This document shows, piece after piece, positions 1 through 5,576 of a DNA stretch of 6,276 nt. The notes under the pieces were generated by a model. It was not told the origin of the DNA. It worked only from the letters and a program-made list of their open reading frames with translations, and did not search any database. The translations under genes were made by a program, and so were the position numbers. The DNA lies in NCBI GenBank assembly GCA_030622775.1, contig JAUXFS010000122.1, positions 1-6,276 of the forward strand, read 5' to 3'. This stretch comes from Rhodospirillales bacterium (GTDB taxonomy: Bacteria > Pseudomonadota > Alphaproteobacteria > Rhodospirillales > Defluviicoccaceae). Each line of letters starts with the position of its first letter. Position 1 is the first letter of the stretch.

Positions 1-180
1 ATGGACGTGGTCTTCGCACAGGCGCACCGGATTCTGGTTCTGAACCGTGGCGCGTTGATCGCCGAAGGGACCGGCGAGGAGATCCGCGCGAACCCGCTGG
101 TTCAAGAAGTGTATCTGGGCGGCGGCGCGGTGTTCAAGGGCGGCGAGAAGACGGGCGAGACGGAGGCGTCGCATGCTTGA
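1..180 (+). CDS. livG: LivG-type ABC transporter ATPase, C-terminal end (5' truncated by window)
   Basis: Open from base 1 to TGA at 178-180, giving 59 residues. The first ATG is almost certainly internal: the residues MDVVF are what follows the switch-loop Asp in LivG proteins. The tail has the LivG ending, a regulatory strand (RILVLNRGALIAEGT) followed by EEIRANPLVQEVYLG, the usual distal helix and terminus of branched-chain amino acid type (HAAT family) ATPases. About 19 extra residues rich in Gly, Glu and Lys follow the conserved YLG. Walker A, signature and Walker B lie upstream, outside the window. The stop overlaps the livF start by 8 bp, so the two are translationally coupled. The protein is cytoplasmic and would pair with LivF on LivH/LivM permeases. 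The substrate cannot be read from this fragment. Confidence 0.85.
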   Translation: MDVVFAQAHRILVLNRGALIAEGTGEEIRANPLVQEVYLGGGAVFKGGEKTGETEASHA

Positions 181-874
181 AGTCGAGGGCATCAACACGT
201 TCTACGGCCAGGCTCATATTCTGCGCGACGTGTCGCTCACCGTTGGCGACGGCGAAGTGGTCGCCCTGCTCGGGCGCAATGGCGCCGGCAAGTCGACGAC
301 AATGAAGTCGATCATGGGTTTGGTGCGTCCGAGGCGCGGCACCGTGCGCTACGACGGCGAAGAGGTCCAGGGCCGCTCGCCGCACCAGATTTGCCGTCTC
401 GGCCTCAGCTACGTACCCGAAGAGCGCCGGATTTTTTCGGGCCTGACGGTGCTCGAAAACCTCGAGGTCGGCCGTCGCGACCCCCGGCCGAATGTGCCGG
501 AGTGGAGTATCGATAGGCTCTTCGAGTTGTTCCCGAACCTCGCCGAGCGGCGCGGCAATCTGGGCGGCCAGTTGAGCGGGGGCGAACAGCAGATGCTAAC
601 CATCGCCCGCACGCTCATGGGAAACCCGAGACTGGTGCTGCTCGACGAGCCCTCGGAAGGCATCGCGCCGGTGATCGTCGAGCAGATGGCGAACGTGATC
701 GTGTCGCTCAAGCGCGAGGGCCTCGTCGTGCTGATCTCGGAGCAAAACCTGTATTTCGCCAAGCTTGTTTCGAATCGGGCCTATATAATCGAGAAGGGAG
801 AGGTCAAATTCCAGGGAACCTTCGACGATCTCGAGGCCCGTCCGGAAGTGCGCCAGAGGTATCTGGCGCTTTAG
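173..874 (+). CDS. livF: LivF-type ABC transporter ATP-binding protein
   Basis: This 233-residue protein is full length for LivF. Walker A is GRNGAGKST (34-42), the signature LSGGEQQ (134-140) and Walker B LVLLDEP (154-160, catalytic Glu159). Two departures from generic ABC ATPases are normal for LivF: the Q-loop region reads VPEERRIF (81-88), and the switch His is replaced by Gln191 in SEQN. It ends in VRQRYLAL, the typical LivF terminus. The ATG at 173 is preceded by GGAGG at 162-166 with 6-nt spacing, inside livG. It would power uptake of branched-chain amino acids or other carboxylates and amides carried by the HAAT family. The neighbouring catabolic genes suggest, but do not show, an aromatic or N-heterocyclic acid as substrate. 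The MarR gene follows 17 bp downstream, probably in the same operon. Confidence 0.93.
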   Translation: MLEVEGINTFYGQAHILRDVSLTVGDGEVVALLGRNGAGKSTTMKSIMGLVRPRRGTVRYDGEEVQGRSPHQICRLGLSYVPEERRIFSGLTVLENLEVGRRDPRPNVPEWSIDRLFELFPNLAERRGNLGGQLSGGEQQMLTIARTLMGNPRLVLLDEPSEGIAPVIVEQMANVIVSLKREGLVVLISEQNLYFAKLVSNRAYIIEKGEVKFQGTFDDLEARPEVRQRYLAL

Positions 875-881
875 ATTGTGC

Positions 882-887
882 AGGAGG
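882..887 (+). promoter_or_regulatory. Ribosome binding site that sets a TTG start for the MarR gene
   Basis: AGGAGG lies 4 nt before TTG at 892. It is the only strong Shine-Dalgarno match near the start of this frame. The next in-frame candidates are a TTG at 904 (16 nt away, too far) and a GTG at 982, which would remove the first helix of the protein. Confidence 0.65.
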
Positions 888-891
888 CGTA

Positions 892-1371
892 TTGGGAAAG
901 GGATTGGATCGACGACGCATCCGGATCCCCAAGGCCAAGGAACCGGACGCGTCCGGCGACCGCTACCGGCTCGAAGAGCAGGTGGGCTATCTGCTGCGCA
1001 CGGCGCAGCAACGCCATACCGCGATCTTTAGCGAGGAGATGCCGTTGGGCCTGACGCCGACCCAGTTCGCGGCGTTGTCCAAGCTCAAGGAGGTCGGGCC
1101 CTGTTCGCAGAACCAACTGGGCCGGCTTACGGCGATGGACGTCGCCACCATCAAGGGCGTGGTTGACCGTCTTAGGGCGCGCCATCTGGTTGTTACGATG
1201 CCTGATTCGACCGACCGGCGGCGCATGCTCATCGACCTGACGACCACAGGGCACAAGACGGTCACCGAAGCGCAACGTGCGGGCAAGGCGATTACGGAAC
1301 GCACGCTCGAAATGCTTTCGTCGCGCGAGCGTGTCTCGCTGCTGCGGCTTCTGGCGAAGATTTCCGGCTGA
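892..1371 (+). CDS. MarR-family transcriptional regulator
   Basis: A cytoplasmic DNA-binding protein of 159 residues, usual for MarR. A long dimerisation helix (about 27-50, YRLEEQVGYLLRTAQQRH) is followed by the winged helix-turn-helix: LTPTQFAALSKL (54-65), a second helix around SQNQLGRLT (72-80), the recognition helix DVATIKGVVDRLRARHLV (83-100), and the wing with the family hallmark DSTDRRRMLIDLTTTG (105-120). C-terminal helices complete the dimer interface. The start is TTG. A basic N-terminal extension (RRRIRIPKAK) precedes the core. It lies 17 bp after livF and is convergent with the enamidase gene 4 bp away. MarR repressors usually answer to aromatic acids; the NicR repressor of Pseudomonas nicotinate genes, which senses 6-hydroxynicotinate, is of this family. 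A matching role here is inferred from context. Target sites are unknown; palindromes at 2632-2673 and 4657-4676 are candidates. Confidence 0.9.
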   Translation: MGKGLDRRRIRIPKAKEPDASGDRYRLEEQVGYLLRTAQQRHTAIFSEEMPLGLTPTQFAALSKLKEVGPCSQNQLGRLTAMDVATIKGVVDRLRARHLVVTMPDSTDRRRMLIDLTTTGHKTVTEAQRAGKAITERTLEMLSSRERVSLLRLLAKISG

Positions 1372-1375
1372 ATTC

Positions 1376-2554
1376 TTAGAGTCCGACGAGCTCGGGCAGG
1401 GTGGTCGCCGGCGGCGTGTTGCGGCTGCGGTGGCTGCGGACCACGCCGTCGATGATCGTCATCCCGACCCCCGGCAGGTTGCCCTGCCGGATCGACTCGA
1501 GGATCGTCCGCCCCGGCGCGTGCTGGGCCCGGTCGATCAGGATGAAATCGGCCGCCTTGTCGTGCTCGATGATCCCGCTGTCCAGTTCGCGCATTCGCGC
1601 GGTGTTGCCGGTGGCGAAGCAGAACGCGGTTTCGGCCGGCACGTCGCCGAGCGCCGAGAGCATCGCGATCATTCGCAGGATGCCGAGCGGCTGAACGCCC
1701 GACCCGGCCGGAGCGTCGGTGCCGAGGATGACGCGCTCGAGTTGGTTGAGCTCGCTCGCCGTGCGCAGCGCCAGGAGCGCCGAGCGCTCGTTGCCGTTGT
1801 GCACAAGCTCGATGGCGCGCTGGCACTGCTCGCAGAGGCAGACGATCTGGTCGTCCGGCAGGGCGGTGTGGCCGCCGTTGATGTGGCCGATAATGTCGGC
1901 GTCCGCCGCCAGCACCACATCCTTGTCGATCAGGCCCGAGCCGGGGATCGACGGGCCGCCGGTATGGATGGTGGACTGGATGCCGTATTTGCGCGCCCAC
2001 TTCACCATCTGCCGCGCGGTTTCGCCCGTCTTGACCGAACCGAGGCCGACCTCGCCGAGCAGGGTGACGCCGGCGTCGGCCAGGTCCTTGAAGTCCTCTT
2101 CGACCATGCCCTCTTCGAGCACCGGCGCGCCGGCGAGTATTTTCACCCCCGAGGGGCGGAAATTCTCGTAGCAGCGCTGCGAGGCGATCGCCATCGCCTT
2201 CAGCCCGACGATGTCCTTGGGGCGGCCGGGCACGTGCACCTCGCCGGCCGAGATCATCGTCGTCACGCCGCCATGCAGGCACGAATCGATCCAGTTCAAC
2301 TGCTGCTGGCGCGGTGTGTAGTCGCCGATCACCGGATGCACATGACTGTCGATCAGCCCGGGGGCGACGGTCACGCCCTTGGCGTCGACGATGGTGTCGG
2401 CGCGATCAACGTCCAGCTCGTTCTCGCGGCCGATTTCAGCGATCCTGCCGTCGATGCAGACGACGCAATCCGCATCGAGAATCGGCTGCTCGAGCTTGCC
2501 CGACAGCAGCAGCCCGATGTTCCGGATCACCAGCTTGTTTGAGTGCTCGCTCAC
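1376..2554 (-). CDS. ena: Enamidase-like amidohydrolase (6-oxo-1,4,5,6-tetrahydronicotinate ring opening)
   Basis: A 392-residue metal-dependent amidohydrolase that resembles enamidase of Eubacterium barkeri over its whole length. Enamidase hydrolyses 6-oxo-1,4,5,6-tetrahydronicotinate to 2-formylglutarate and ammonia in reductive nicotinate breakdown. Visible features are an N-terminal beta-sandwich segment, metal motif HVH (His71, His73), HGGVTTMISAG (94-104), VPGRPKD (108-114), GEVG with Glu168 (the carboxylate that bridges the two metals in enamidase, instead of a carbamylated Lys), HTGG-SIPGS (197-206, His197), GHINGG (223-228, His224), GTDAP with catalytic Asp280, and the C-terminal SRNTPPA (377-383) also found in enamidase. 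There is no signal peptide, so it is cytoplasmic. The GTG start at 2552-2554 is supported by a strong ribosome site. The gene is divergent from the AOR-family gene. A related cyclic amidohydrolase specificity is possible, but the enamidase-specific motifs make the family call strong; activity is inferred. Confidence 0.85.
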   Translation of the reverse strand: MSEHSNKLVIRNIGLLLSGKLEQPILDADCVVCIDGRIAEIGRENELDVDRADTIVDAKGVTVAPGLIDSHVHPVIGDYTPRQQQLNWIDSCLHGGVTTMISAGEVHVPGRPKDIVGLKAMAIASQRCYENFRPSGVKILAGAPVLEEGMVEEDFKDLADAGVTLLGEVGLGSVKTGETARQMVKWARKYGIQSTIHTGGPSIPGSGLIDKDVVLAADADIIGHINGGHTALPDDQIVCLCEQCQRAIELVHNGNERSALLALRTASELNQLERVILGTDAPAGSGVQPLGILRMIAMLSALGDVPAETAFCFATGNTARMRELDSGIIEHDKAADFILIDRAQHAPGRTILESIRQGNLPGVGMTIIDGVVRSHRSRNTPPATTLPELVGL

Positions 2555-2559
2555 GTCTT

Positions 2560-2565
2560 CCTCCT
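2560..2565 (-). promoter_or_regulatory. Ribosome binding site that sets the GTG start of the enamidase gene
   Basis: On the minus strand AGGAGG lies 5 nt upstream of GTG at 2554-2552, within a purine-rich run (GGGAGGAGGAAG). This supports the GTG start, which gives the N-terminus MSEHSNKLVIRNIG and aligns with the start of the known enamidase. Confidence 0.75.
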
Positions 2566-2631
2566 CCCGGTCGCGGGTTCCGTCAGTTTCTCACGGCGCC
2601 ATCCTGATTGTCCACAGACCTGACCACGAGC

Positions 2632-2647
2632 ATCGAACCCGTTCGAT
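2632..2647. promoter_or_regulatory. Palindrome (candidate operator) in the divergent enamidase/AOR region
   Basis: A perfect inverted repeat, ATCGAAC-CC-GTTCGAT, with 7-bp arms and a 2-bp centre. It abuts TTGAC elements that could be the -35 of the AOR promoter. The octamer GTTCGATT recurs at 4619-4626 in the spacer of the nicotinamidase promoter, which hints at a shared binding protein. A single 7-bp inverted repeat is not rare by chance; position and recurrence are the evidence. Confidence 0.4.
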
Positions 2648-2653
2648 TGACGA

Positions 2654-2682
2654 TTGACTCGTTGAGGCTCAACCGCTAGAAA
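2654..2682 (+). promoter_or_regulatory. Putative sigma70-like promoter of the AOR-family gene
   Basis: TTGACT (2654-2659), a 17-bp spacer, then TAGAAA (2677-2682). This matches 5/6 and 4/6 of the consensus and lies in the most AT-rich part of the gap. Initiation near 2689 would give a leader of roughly 145 nt. An overlapping TTGACG at 2647-2652 is an alternative -35. Confidence 0.4.
2661..2673. promoter_or_regulatory. Palindrome inside the AOR promoter spacer (candidate operator)
   Basis: GTTGAG-G-CTCAAC is a perfect 13-bp inverted repeat between the proposed -35 and -10 elements. Occupancy there would block RNA polymerase, so it would act as a repressor site if real. It is one of several symmetric elements clustered in 2632-2708. 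Confidence 0.35.
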
Positions 2683-2689
2683 AATCGTT

Positions 2690-2708
2690 CGTATACAAAT
2701 AAGATACG
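2690..2708. promoter_or_regulatory. CGTAT/ATACG inverted repeat containing a GTATAC core
   Basis: CGTAT and ATACG flank a 9-bp AT-rich spacer. The left arm runs into the palindrome GTATAC, with local sequence TCGTATACAA. GntR regulators of the FadR (FCD) subfamily often bind sites of the form T-N-GTATAC-N-A, so this is a candidate operator near the AOR transcription start. No GntR gene is seen in the window. Confidence 0.25.
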
Positions 2709-2729
2709 GGCGGGAAGTCGACGCCGCGT

Positions 2730-2807
2730 GGCCCCGAGAGGGGGCCCGAGAGAGCGCACGAAACGACCGCGGAAGACGATCGCCTCGGTGAGGCGCCGTC
2801 AACGGCG
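2730..2807 (+). other. Three predicted hairpins in the AOR mRNA leader
   Basis: Three short stems follow one another before the ribosome site: GGCCCC/GGGGCC (2730-2735 with 2741-2746, loop GAGAG), CGCCTC/GAGGCG (2781-2786 with 2790-2795, loop GGT), and CGCCG/CGGCG (2794-2798 with 2803-2807, loop TCAA). The last two share bases 2794-2795, so they may compete. None has a T tract, so they are not intrinsic terminators. In GC-rich DNA some stems arise by chance. No known riboswitch consensus is recognised. Confidence 0.3.
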
Positions 2808-2823
2808 GCCAACTCGGCGCAAT

Positions 2824-2827
2824 GGAG
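2824..2827 (+). promoter_or_regulatory. Ribosome binding site that sets the ATG start of the AOR-family gene
   Basis: GGAG lies 8 nt before ATG at 2836. Translation from this ATG begins MRKHLHIDLGDHSV, the normal start of the AOR-family N-terminal domain. The frame stays open upstream to a GTG at 2728, but that extension is a run of Arg and Lys with no family similarity. Confidence 0.6.
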
Positions 2828-2835
2828 TCAACACA

Positions 2836-4560
2836 ATGCGCAAACATCTGCACATCGATCTCGGTGATCACTCCGTGCGCACCGAGGAATTGCACGGCGC
2901 GGCGCTGGCGGAAGCCGGGCGGTACCTGATCGCCAAAACCCTCCTCGAACTCGGCGTCGCGACGGTCGACCCGCTGTCTCCCGCGAACCCGATGATCTTC
3001 TCCGCCGGACCGTTCGCGGGGACGAATTTCTCCAACGCCAATCGCCTGAGCGTGGGCTGCAAGAGCCCGCTCACCGGCGGGATCAAGGAGGCGAACGCGG
3101 GCGGCACCTTCGCCCTGGCGCTCGGCCAATTGCAGATCGCCGGTTTCACCCTGAATGGGGCCTCGGACGAATGGGTCGTGATCCGCGTTCCGAGGGAGGG
3201 GCCGGTCACGTTCGAACCGGCGGAACCCTATCTGGGCAAGGGCAACTTCGAAGCCGCGGCGATGCTGCATGAGAAGTACGGCAAGAAAGTCAGCGTCGGG
3301 CTGTGCGGGCCGATCGGCGAATATCAAGGCCTCGTGGCCGGGATCGCGTTCAGCGACACCGAAAATCGCCCGACCCGCTTCGCGGCGCGCGGCGGCGTCG
3401 GCGCGGTGATGGGTTCGAAGAAGGTCAAGGCCATTGTCGTCGACATGCACAAACTGCCGCCCCTCCATGACCGTAAGAAGGTCATCGGCGCGGTGAAGGT
3501 CTATGGCCGGAAACTGGGCGAGTCCCCGGCGGTACAGGCGATGAAGAAGCATGGCACCGCCATGGTCGCCGATTACACCAACCTGGTCGGCGGGCTGCCG
3601 GTGAACAACTTCAGCGCCGGCCAGCAGACGCGCTCCGAGGACGGGCCGCTCAAAATGGGTGGGGACTACATCCGCGAGCGCAACGTGGCTCGCGGCGGCG
3701 AGCCGGAACACGCCTGCATGCCCGGGTGTCAGATCATGTGCAGCAACGTCTATGCCGACGAGAACGGCGACGAGATGGTCTCGCCGCTCGAATACGAGAC
3801 CCTCGGCCTGATGGGCACCAATTGCGGCCTGACCGATCCCGATGACGTGGCCAGGCTGAACGCCGTCGCAAACGATCTCGGCATCGATACGATCGAGATC
3901 GGCGCGATGCTGGCCGTGCTGATGGAGGCGGGTCAGGCCGAATTCAGCGACACCGCTTTCATGGCCGCGGCGCTCGACGATATCCGCGCCGGCAACGACC
4001 GTGGCCGGTTTCTCGCGCAGGGCACCGCTCGCGTCGGAGAGCATTTCAATGCCACCCGCATTCCGGTCATCAAGAAACAGGCGATCAGCGCCTACGACCC
4101 ACGGGTCATCGAGGTGACCGGTGTCTCGATGATGGTGACCGCGCAGGGGGCGGACCACACCGCCGGCAACCTGCCCACCTTCGAGTGCAAGGGAAAGACG
4201 GTCGCGGATCTGGTGGAGGCGAGCTACGACATCCAGGTCTTCAGCGCCGTGGCGGATTCGACCGGCCTCTGCGTCTTCGGCCGCTCGGTGACGAACACCA
4301 ACCTGGACCTGATCGCGAATGCGATCAACGACGCCCATGACGCGCGGGTCGACTCGGAGTTCATTCTGAATATCGGCCGTGAAACGCTGCGTCTCGAGCA
4401 CGAGTTCAACATCGCCGCGGGCTTCACCGACGACGACGACGAACTGCCGGCCTTTTTCCGCGAGGAATCGTTGGCGCCCACCAACAAAATGGCGCGTCTG
4501 CATAGCGGCGAAGTCAATCGGCACATGCGCGAAATCGAGAAGCGCTTTCCGAACGGATGA
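2836..4560 (+). CDS. Tungsten-type aldehyde:ferredoxin oxidoreductase family protein
   Basis: A 574-residue cytoplasmic protein, close to the usual length of AOR-family enzymes, which carry a tungsten (or molybdenum) bis-pyranopterin and one [4Fe-4S] cluster. The N-terminal cofactor domain shows SAGPFAGT and the hallmark KSPLTGG-KEA-AGG (76-90). The C-terminal domains show the cluster region Cys294, Cys298, Cys302, then PLEYETLGLMG (317-327), GADHTAGN (438-445) and DSTGLC with Cys479, the usual fourth ligand. The archaeal enzymes have C-x2-C-x3-C in the first motif; here it is C-x3-C-x3-C, so the ligand set may differ or belong to a subclade. Family members oxidise aldehydes to acids or, as BamB, reduce aromatic rings. 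No ferredoxin, AorA-like or flavin partner gene is in the window. Being divergent from the enamidase suggests a role in the same pathway; the substrate is unknown. Confidence 0.92.
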   Translation: MRKHLHIDLGDHSVRTEELHGAALAEAGRYLIAKTLLELGVATVDPLSPANPMIFSAGPFAGTNFSNANRLSVGCKSPLTGGIKEANAGGTFALALGQLQIAGFTLNGASDEWVVIRVPREGPVTFEPAEPYLGKGNFEAAAMLHEKYGKKVSVGLCGPIGEYQGLVAGIAFSDTENRPTRFAARGGVGAVMGSKKVKAIVVDMHKLPPLHDRKKVIGAVKVYGRKLGESPAVQAMKKHGTAMVADYTNLVGGLPVNNFSAGQQTRSEDGPLKMGGDYIRERNVARGGEPEHACMPGCQIMCSNVYADENGDEMVSPLEYETLGLMGTNCGLTDPDDVARLNAVANDLGIDTIEIGAMLAVLMEAGQAEFSDTAFMAAALDDIRAGNDRGRFLAQGTARVGEHFNATRIPVIKKQAISAYDPRVIEVTGVSMMVTAQGADHTAGNLPTFECKGKTVADLVEASYDIQVFSAVADSTGLCVFGRSVTNTNLDLIANAINDAHDARVDSEFILNIGRETLRLEHEFNIAAGFTDDDDELPAFFREESLAPTNKMARLHSGEVNRHMREIEKRFPNG

Positions 4561-4583
4561 CGACCGCGTTACGGCGGGGTTTT

Positions 4584-4605
4584 CGGGTGCGCGCCCGCGT
4601 TTGTT
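4584..4605 (+). terminator. Weak possible intrinsic terminator after the AOR-family gene
   Basis: CGGGT/GCCCG (4584-4588 with 4593-4597, including one G-U pair, loop GCGC) is followed by CGTTTGTT. The stem is only 5 bp and the T run is interrupted, so termination would be weak. It lies 23 bp past the stop and just ahead of a promoter-like sequence, which is where a terminator would be useful. Confidence 0.3.
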
Positions 4606-4610
4606 AAGCC

Positions 4611-4640
4611 TTGACAGGGTTCGATTCTCAGCCTGATACT
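4611..4640 (+). promoter_or_regulatory. Putative sigma70-like promoter of the nicotinamidase gene
   Basis: A perfect -35 TTGACA (4611-4616), an 18-bp spacer, then GATACT (4635-4640), which matches 4/6 and is preceded by TG-like sequence. Expected initiation is near 4647, giving a leader of about 150 nt. The spacer holds GTTCGATT, shared with the palindrome at 2632-2647. The gene therefore probably has its own promoter rather than depending on read-through from the AOR gene. Confidence 0.55.
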
Positions 4641-4656
4641 CGTTAGCATGCCACTT

Positions 4657-4676
4657 ATACCAATGACCGTTGGTAT
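4657..4676. promoter_or_regulatory. Perfect 20-bp palindrome, candidate operator (copy 1)
   Basis: ATACCAA-N6-TTGGTAT with perfect 7-bp arms, starting 16 bp after the proposed -10. This position just past the transcription start is typical of a repressor operator. A near-identical copy with the same 6-bp spacer lies at 5742-5761. Size and symmetry suit a dimeric helix-turn-helix protein such as MarR or TetR; the binder is not known. Confidence 0.6.
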
Positions 4677-4680
4677 TAAA

Positions 4681-4750
4681 TGGAAGCCGAATGGAAGTCG
4701 ACCGACTGTACGATTCATCGCTCCCGTGACGCTCGAGGACGCACTCGAGC
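4681..4750 (+). repeat. Direct and inverted repeats in the nicotinamidase leader
   Basis: TGGAAGCCGA (4681-4690) and TGGAAGTCGA (4692-4701) form an 11-bp-period direct repeat with one mismatch, about one helical turn apart. AGTCG-AC-CGACT (4696-4707) overlaps it. A perfect inverted repeat GCTCGAG-N6-CTCGAGC (4731-4750) follows and could form an RNA hairpin 36 nt before the ribosome site. Function is not evident. Confidence 0.35.
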
Positions 4751-4798
4751 CGCTGGTGTCGGGCGGATTTACCAATCGGCAAGCAAGGGAGGTAAGAC

Positions 4799-5545
4799 AT
4801 GAAACACGGACAGACGTTGCTCAACCGCCGCCGCGTCCTCGCCGGGATCGGGGCGCTTGGCGCCGCGAGCGTCGTGGGAGCCGCGACGAAATTCAGTGTG
4901 GCGTTTGCCCGGGGCGCAATTGGTCCAGGCGAGAACGCCGTGCTGCTGGTGGTCGACATGCAGAACTGTTTCCTGCCGGGCGGCACGCTGCCGGTCAAGG
5001 GCGGCAACGAAATCATCCCGATCATCAACGAGCTTGGCAAGAAGTTCGCCAACATCGTCATGACCCAGGACTGGCATACCGAGCACCATACGTCGTTCGC
5101 CTCCAGTCATCCCGGCAAGAACCCCTTCGAGACCATGGAGTTGTCTTACGGCACCCAGGTTCTATGGCCCGACCATTGCGTACAGGGTTCCGAAGACGCG
5201 ATGCTGGCGGAGGGCCTCGACCTCCCCCATGCCCAGCTCATCATTCGCAAGGGCTATCACAACGAGGTCGACAGCTATTCGACCTTCGTCGCCGCCGACA
5301 AGAAAACCAAGACCGGCCTGACCGGCTATCTGCTGGAACGCGGCCTGACCGAAGTCTATGTCTGCGGGCTCGCCACCGACTTCTGCGTCAGTTGGTCGGC
5401 CGTCGACGCGCGCGCGGCCGAACTCACCGTCTCGGTGATCGAGGACGCCTGCCGCGGCATCGACCTCAACGGCTCGGTCGCCGCCGCTTGGAAGTCGATG
5501 GCGGCGGCCGGCGTAAAGCGAATCCAGTCGACGGACATCGCCTGA
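4799..5545 (+). CDS. pncA: Nicotinamidase (isochorismatase fold) with a Tat-type signal peptide
   Basis: A 248-residue enzyme predicted to hydrolyse nicotinamide to nicotinate and ammonia. The N-terminus has a twin-arginine motif (NRRRVLAG, 9-16), a hydrophobic stretch to about residue 29 and an AFA cleavage site (35-37), so export folded to the periplasm is likely; the mature part is about 211 residues, the size of E. coli PncA. The catalytic triad is Asp53 (VVDMQN), Lys151 (IRKG) and Cys196 (LATDFC). The metal site is Asp91, His93 and His97 (TQDWHTEHHTSF) plus His126 (WPDHCVQG). VDSYSTF (157-163) is also typical of PncA. The motif usually read DMQNDF is DMQNCF here (Cys57). GGGAGG at 4787-4792, 6 nt before the ATG, supports this start. 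The gene appears monocistronic with its own promoter. A related amide could be the true substrate, but the motifs are nicotinamidase-specific. Confidence 0.92.
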   Translation: MKHGQTLLNRRRVLAGIGALGAASVVGAATKFSVAFARGAIGPGENAVLLVVDMQNCFLPGGTLPVKGGNEIIPIINELGKKFANIVMTQDWHTEHHTSFASSHPGKNPFETMELSYGTQVLWPDHCVQGSEDAMLAEGLDLPHAQLIIRKGYHNEVDSYSTFVAADKKTKTGLTGYLLERGLTEVYVCGLATDFCVSWSAVDARAAELTVSVIEDACRGIDLNGSVAAAWKSMAAAGVKRIQSTDIA

Positions 5546-5576
5546 CGCGACGCCGCTACCGCTCCGCCCCAACCTG

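Noticed and set aside
1..3. ATG at base 1 as the start of a short 59-codon gene
   Set aside because: The sequence is the C-terminal part of LivG, and the ATG corresponds to an internal Met following the switch loop. The real start is upstream of the window.
1277..2542. Plus-strand open frame of 421 codons opposite the enamidase gene
   Set aside because: The enamidase frame on the other strand has clear catalytic motifs and a strong ribosome site. This frame is Arg/Ala/Asp-rich, starts inside the MarR gene, and has no recognisable domain.
2728..2835. N-terminal extension of the AOR-family protein from GTG 2728
   Set aside because: The 36 extra residues are mostly Arg, Lys and Pro, precede the normal family start, and overlap the structured leader. 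ATG 2836 has its own ribosome site.
2551..5061. Very long minus-strand open frame (836 codons) across the AOR and nicotinamidase genes
   Set aside because: It is antisense to two well-supported genes. High GC and strong third-position bias leave stop-free complementary frames. The translation is Arg/Asp/His-rich and matches no known family.
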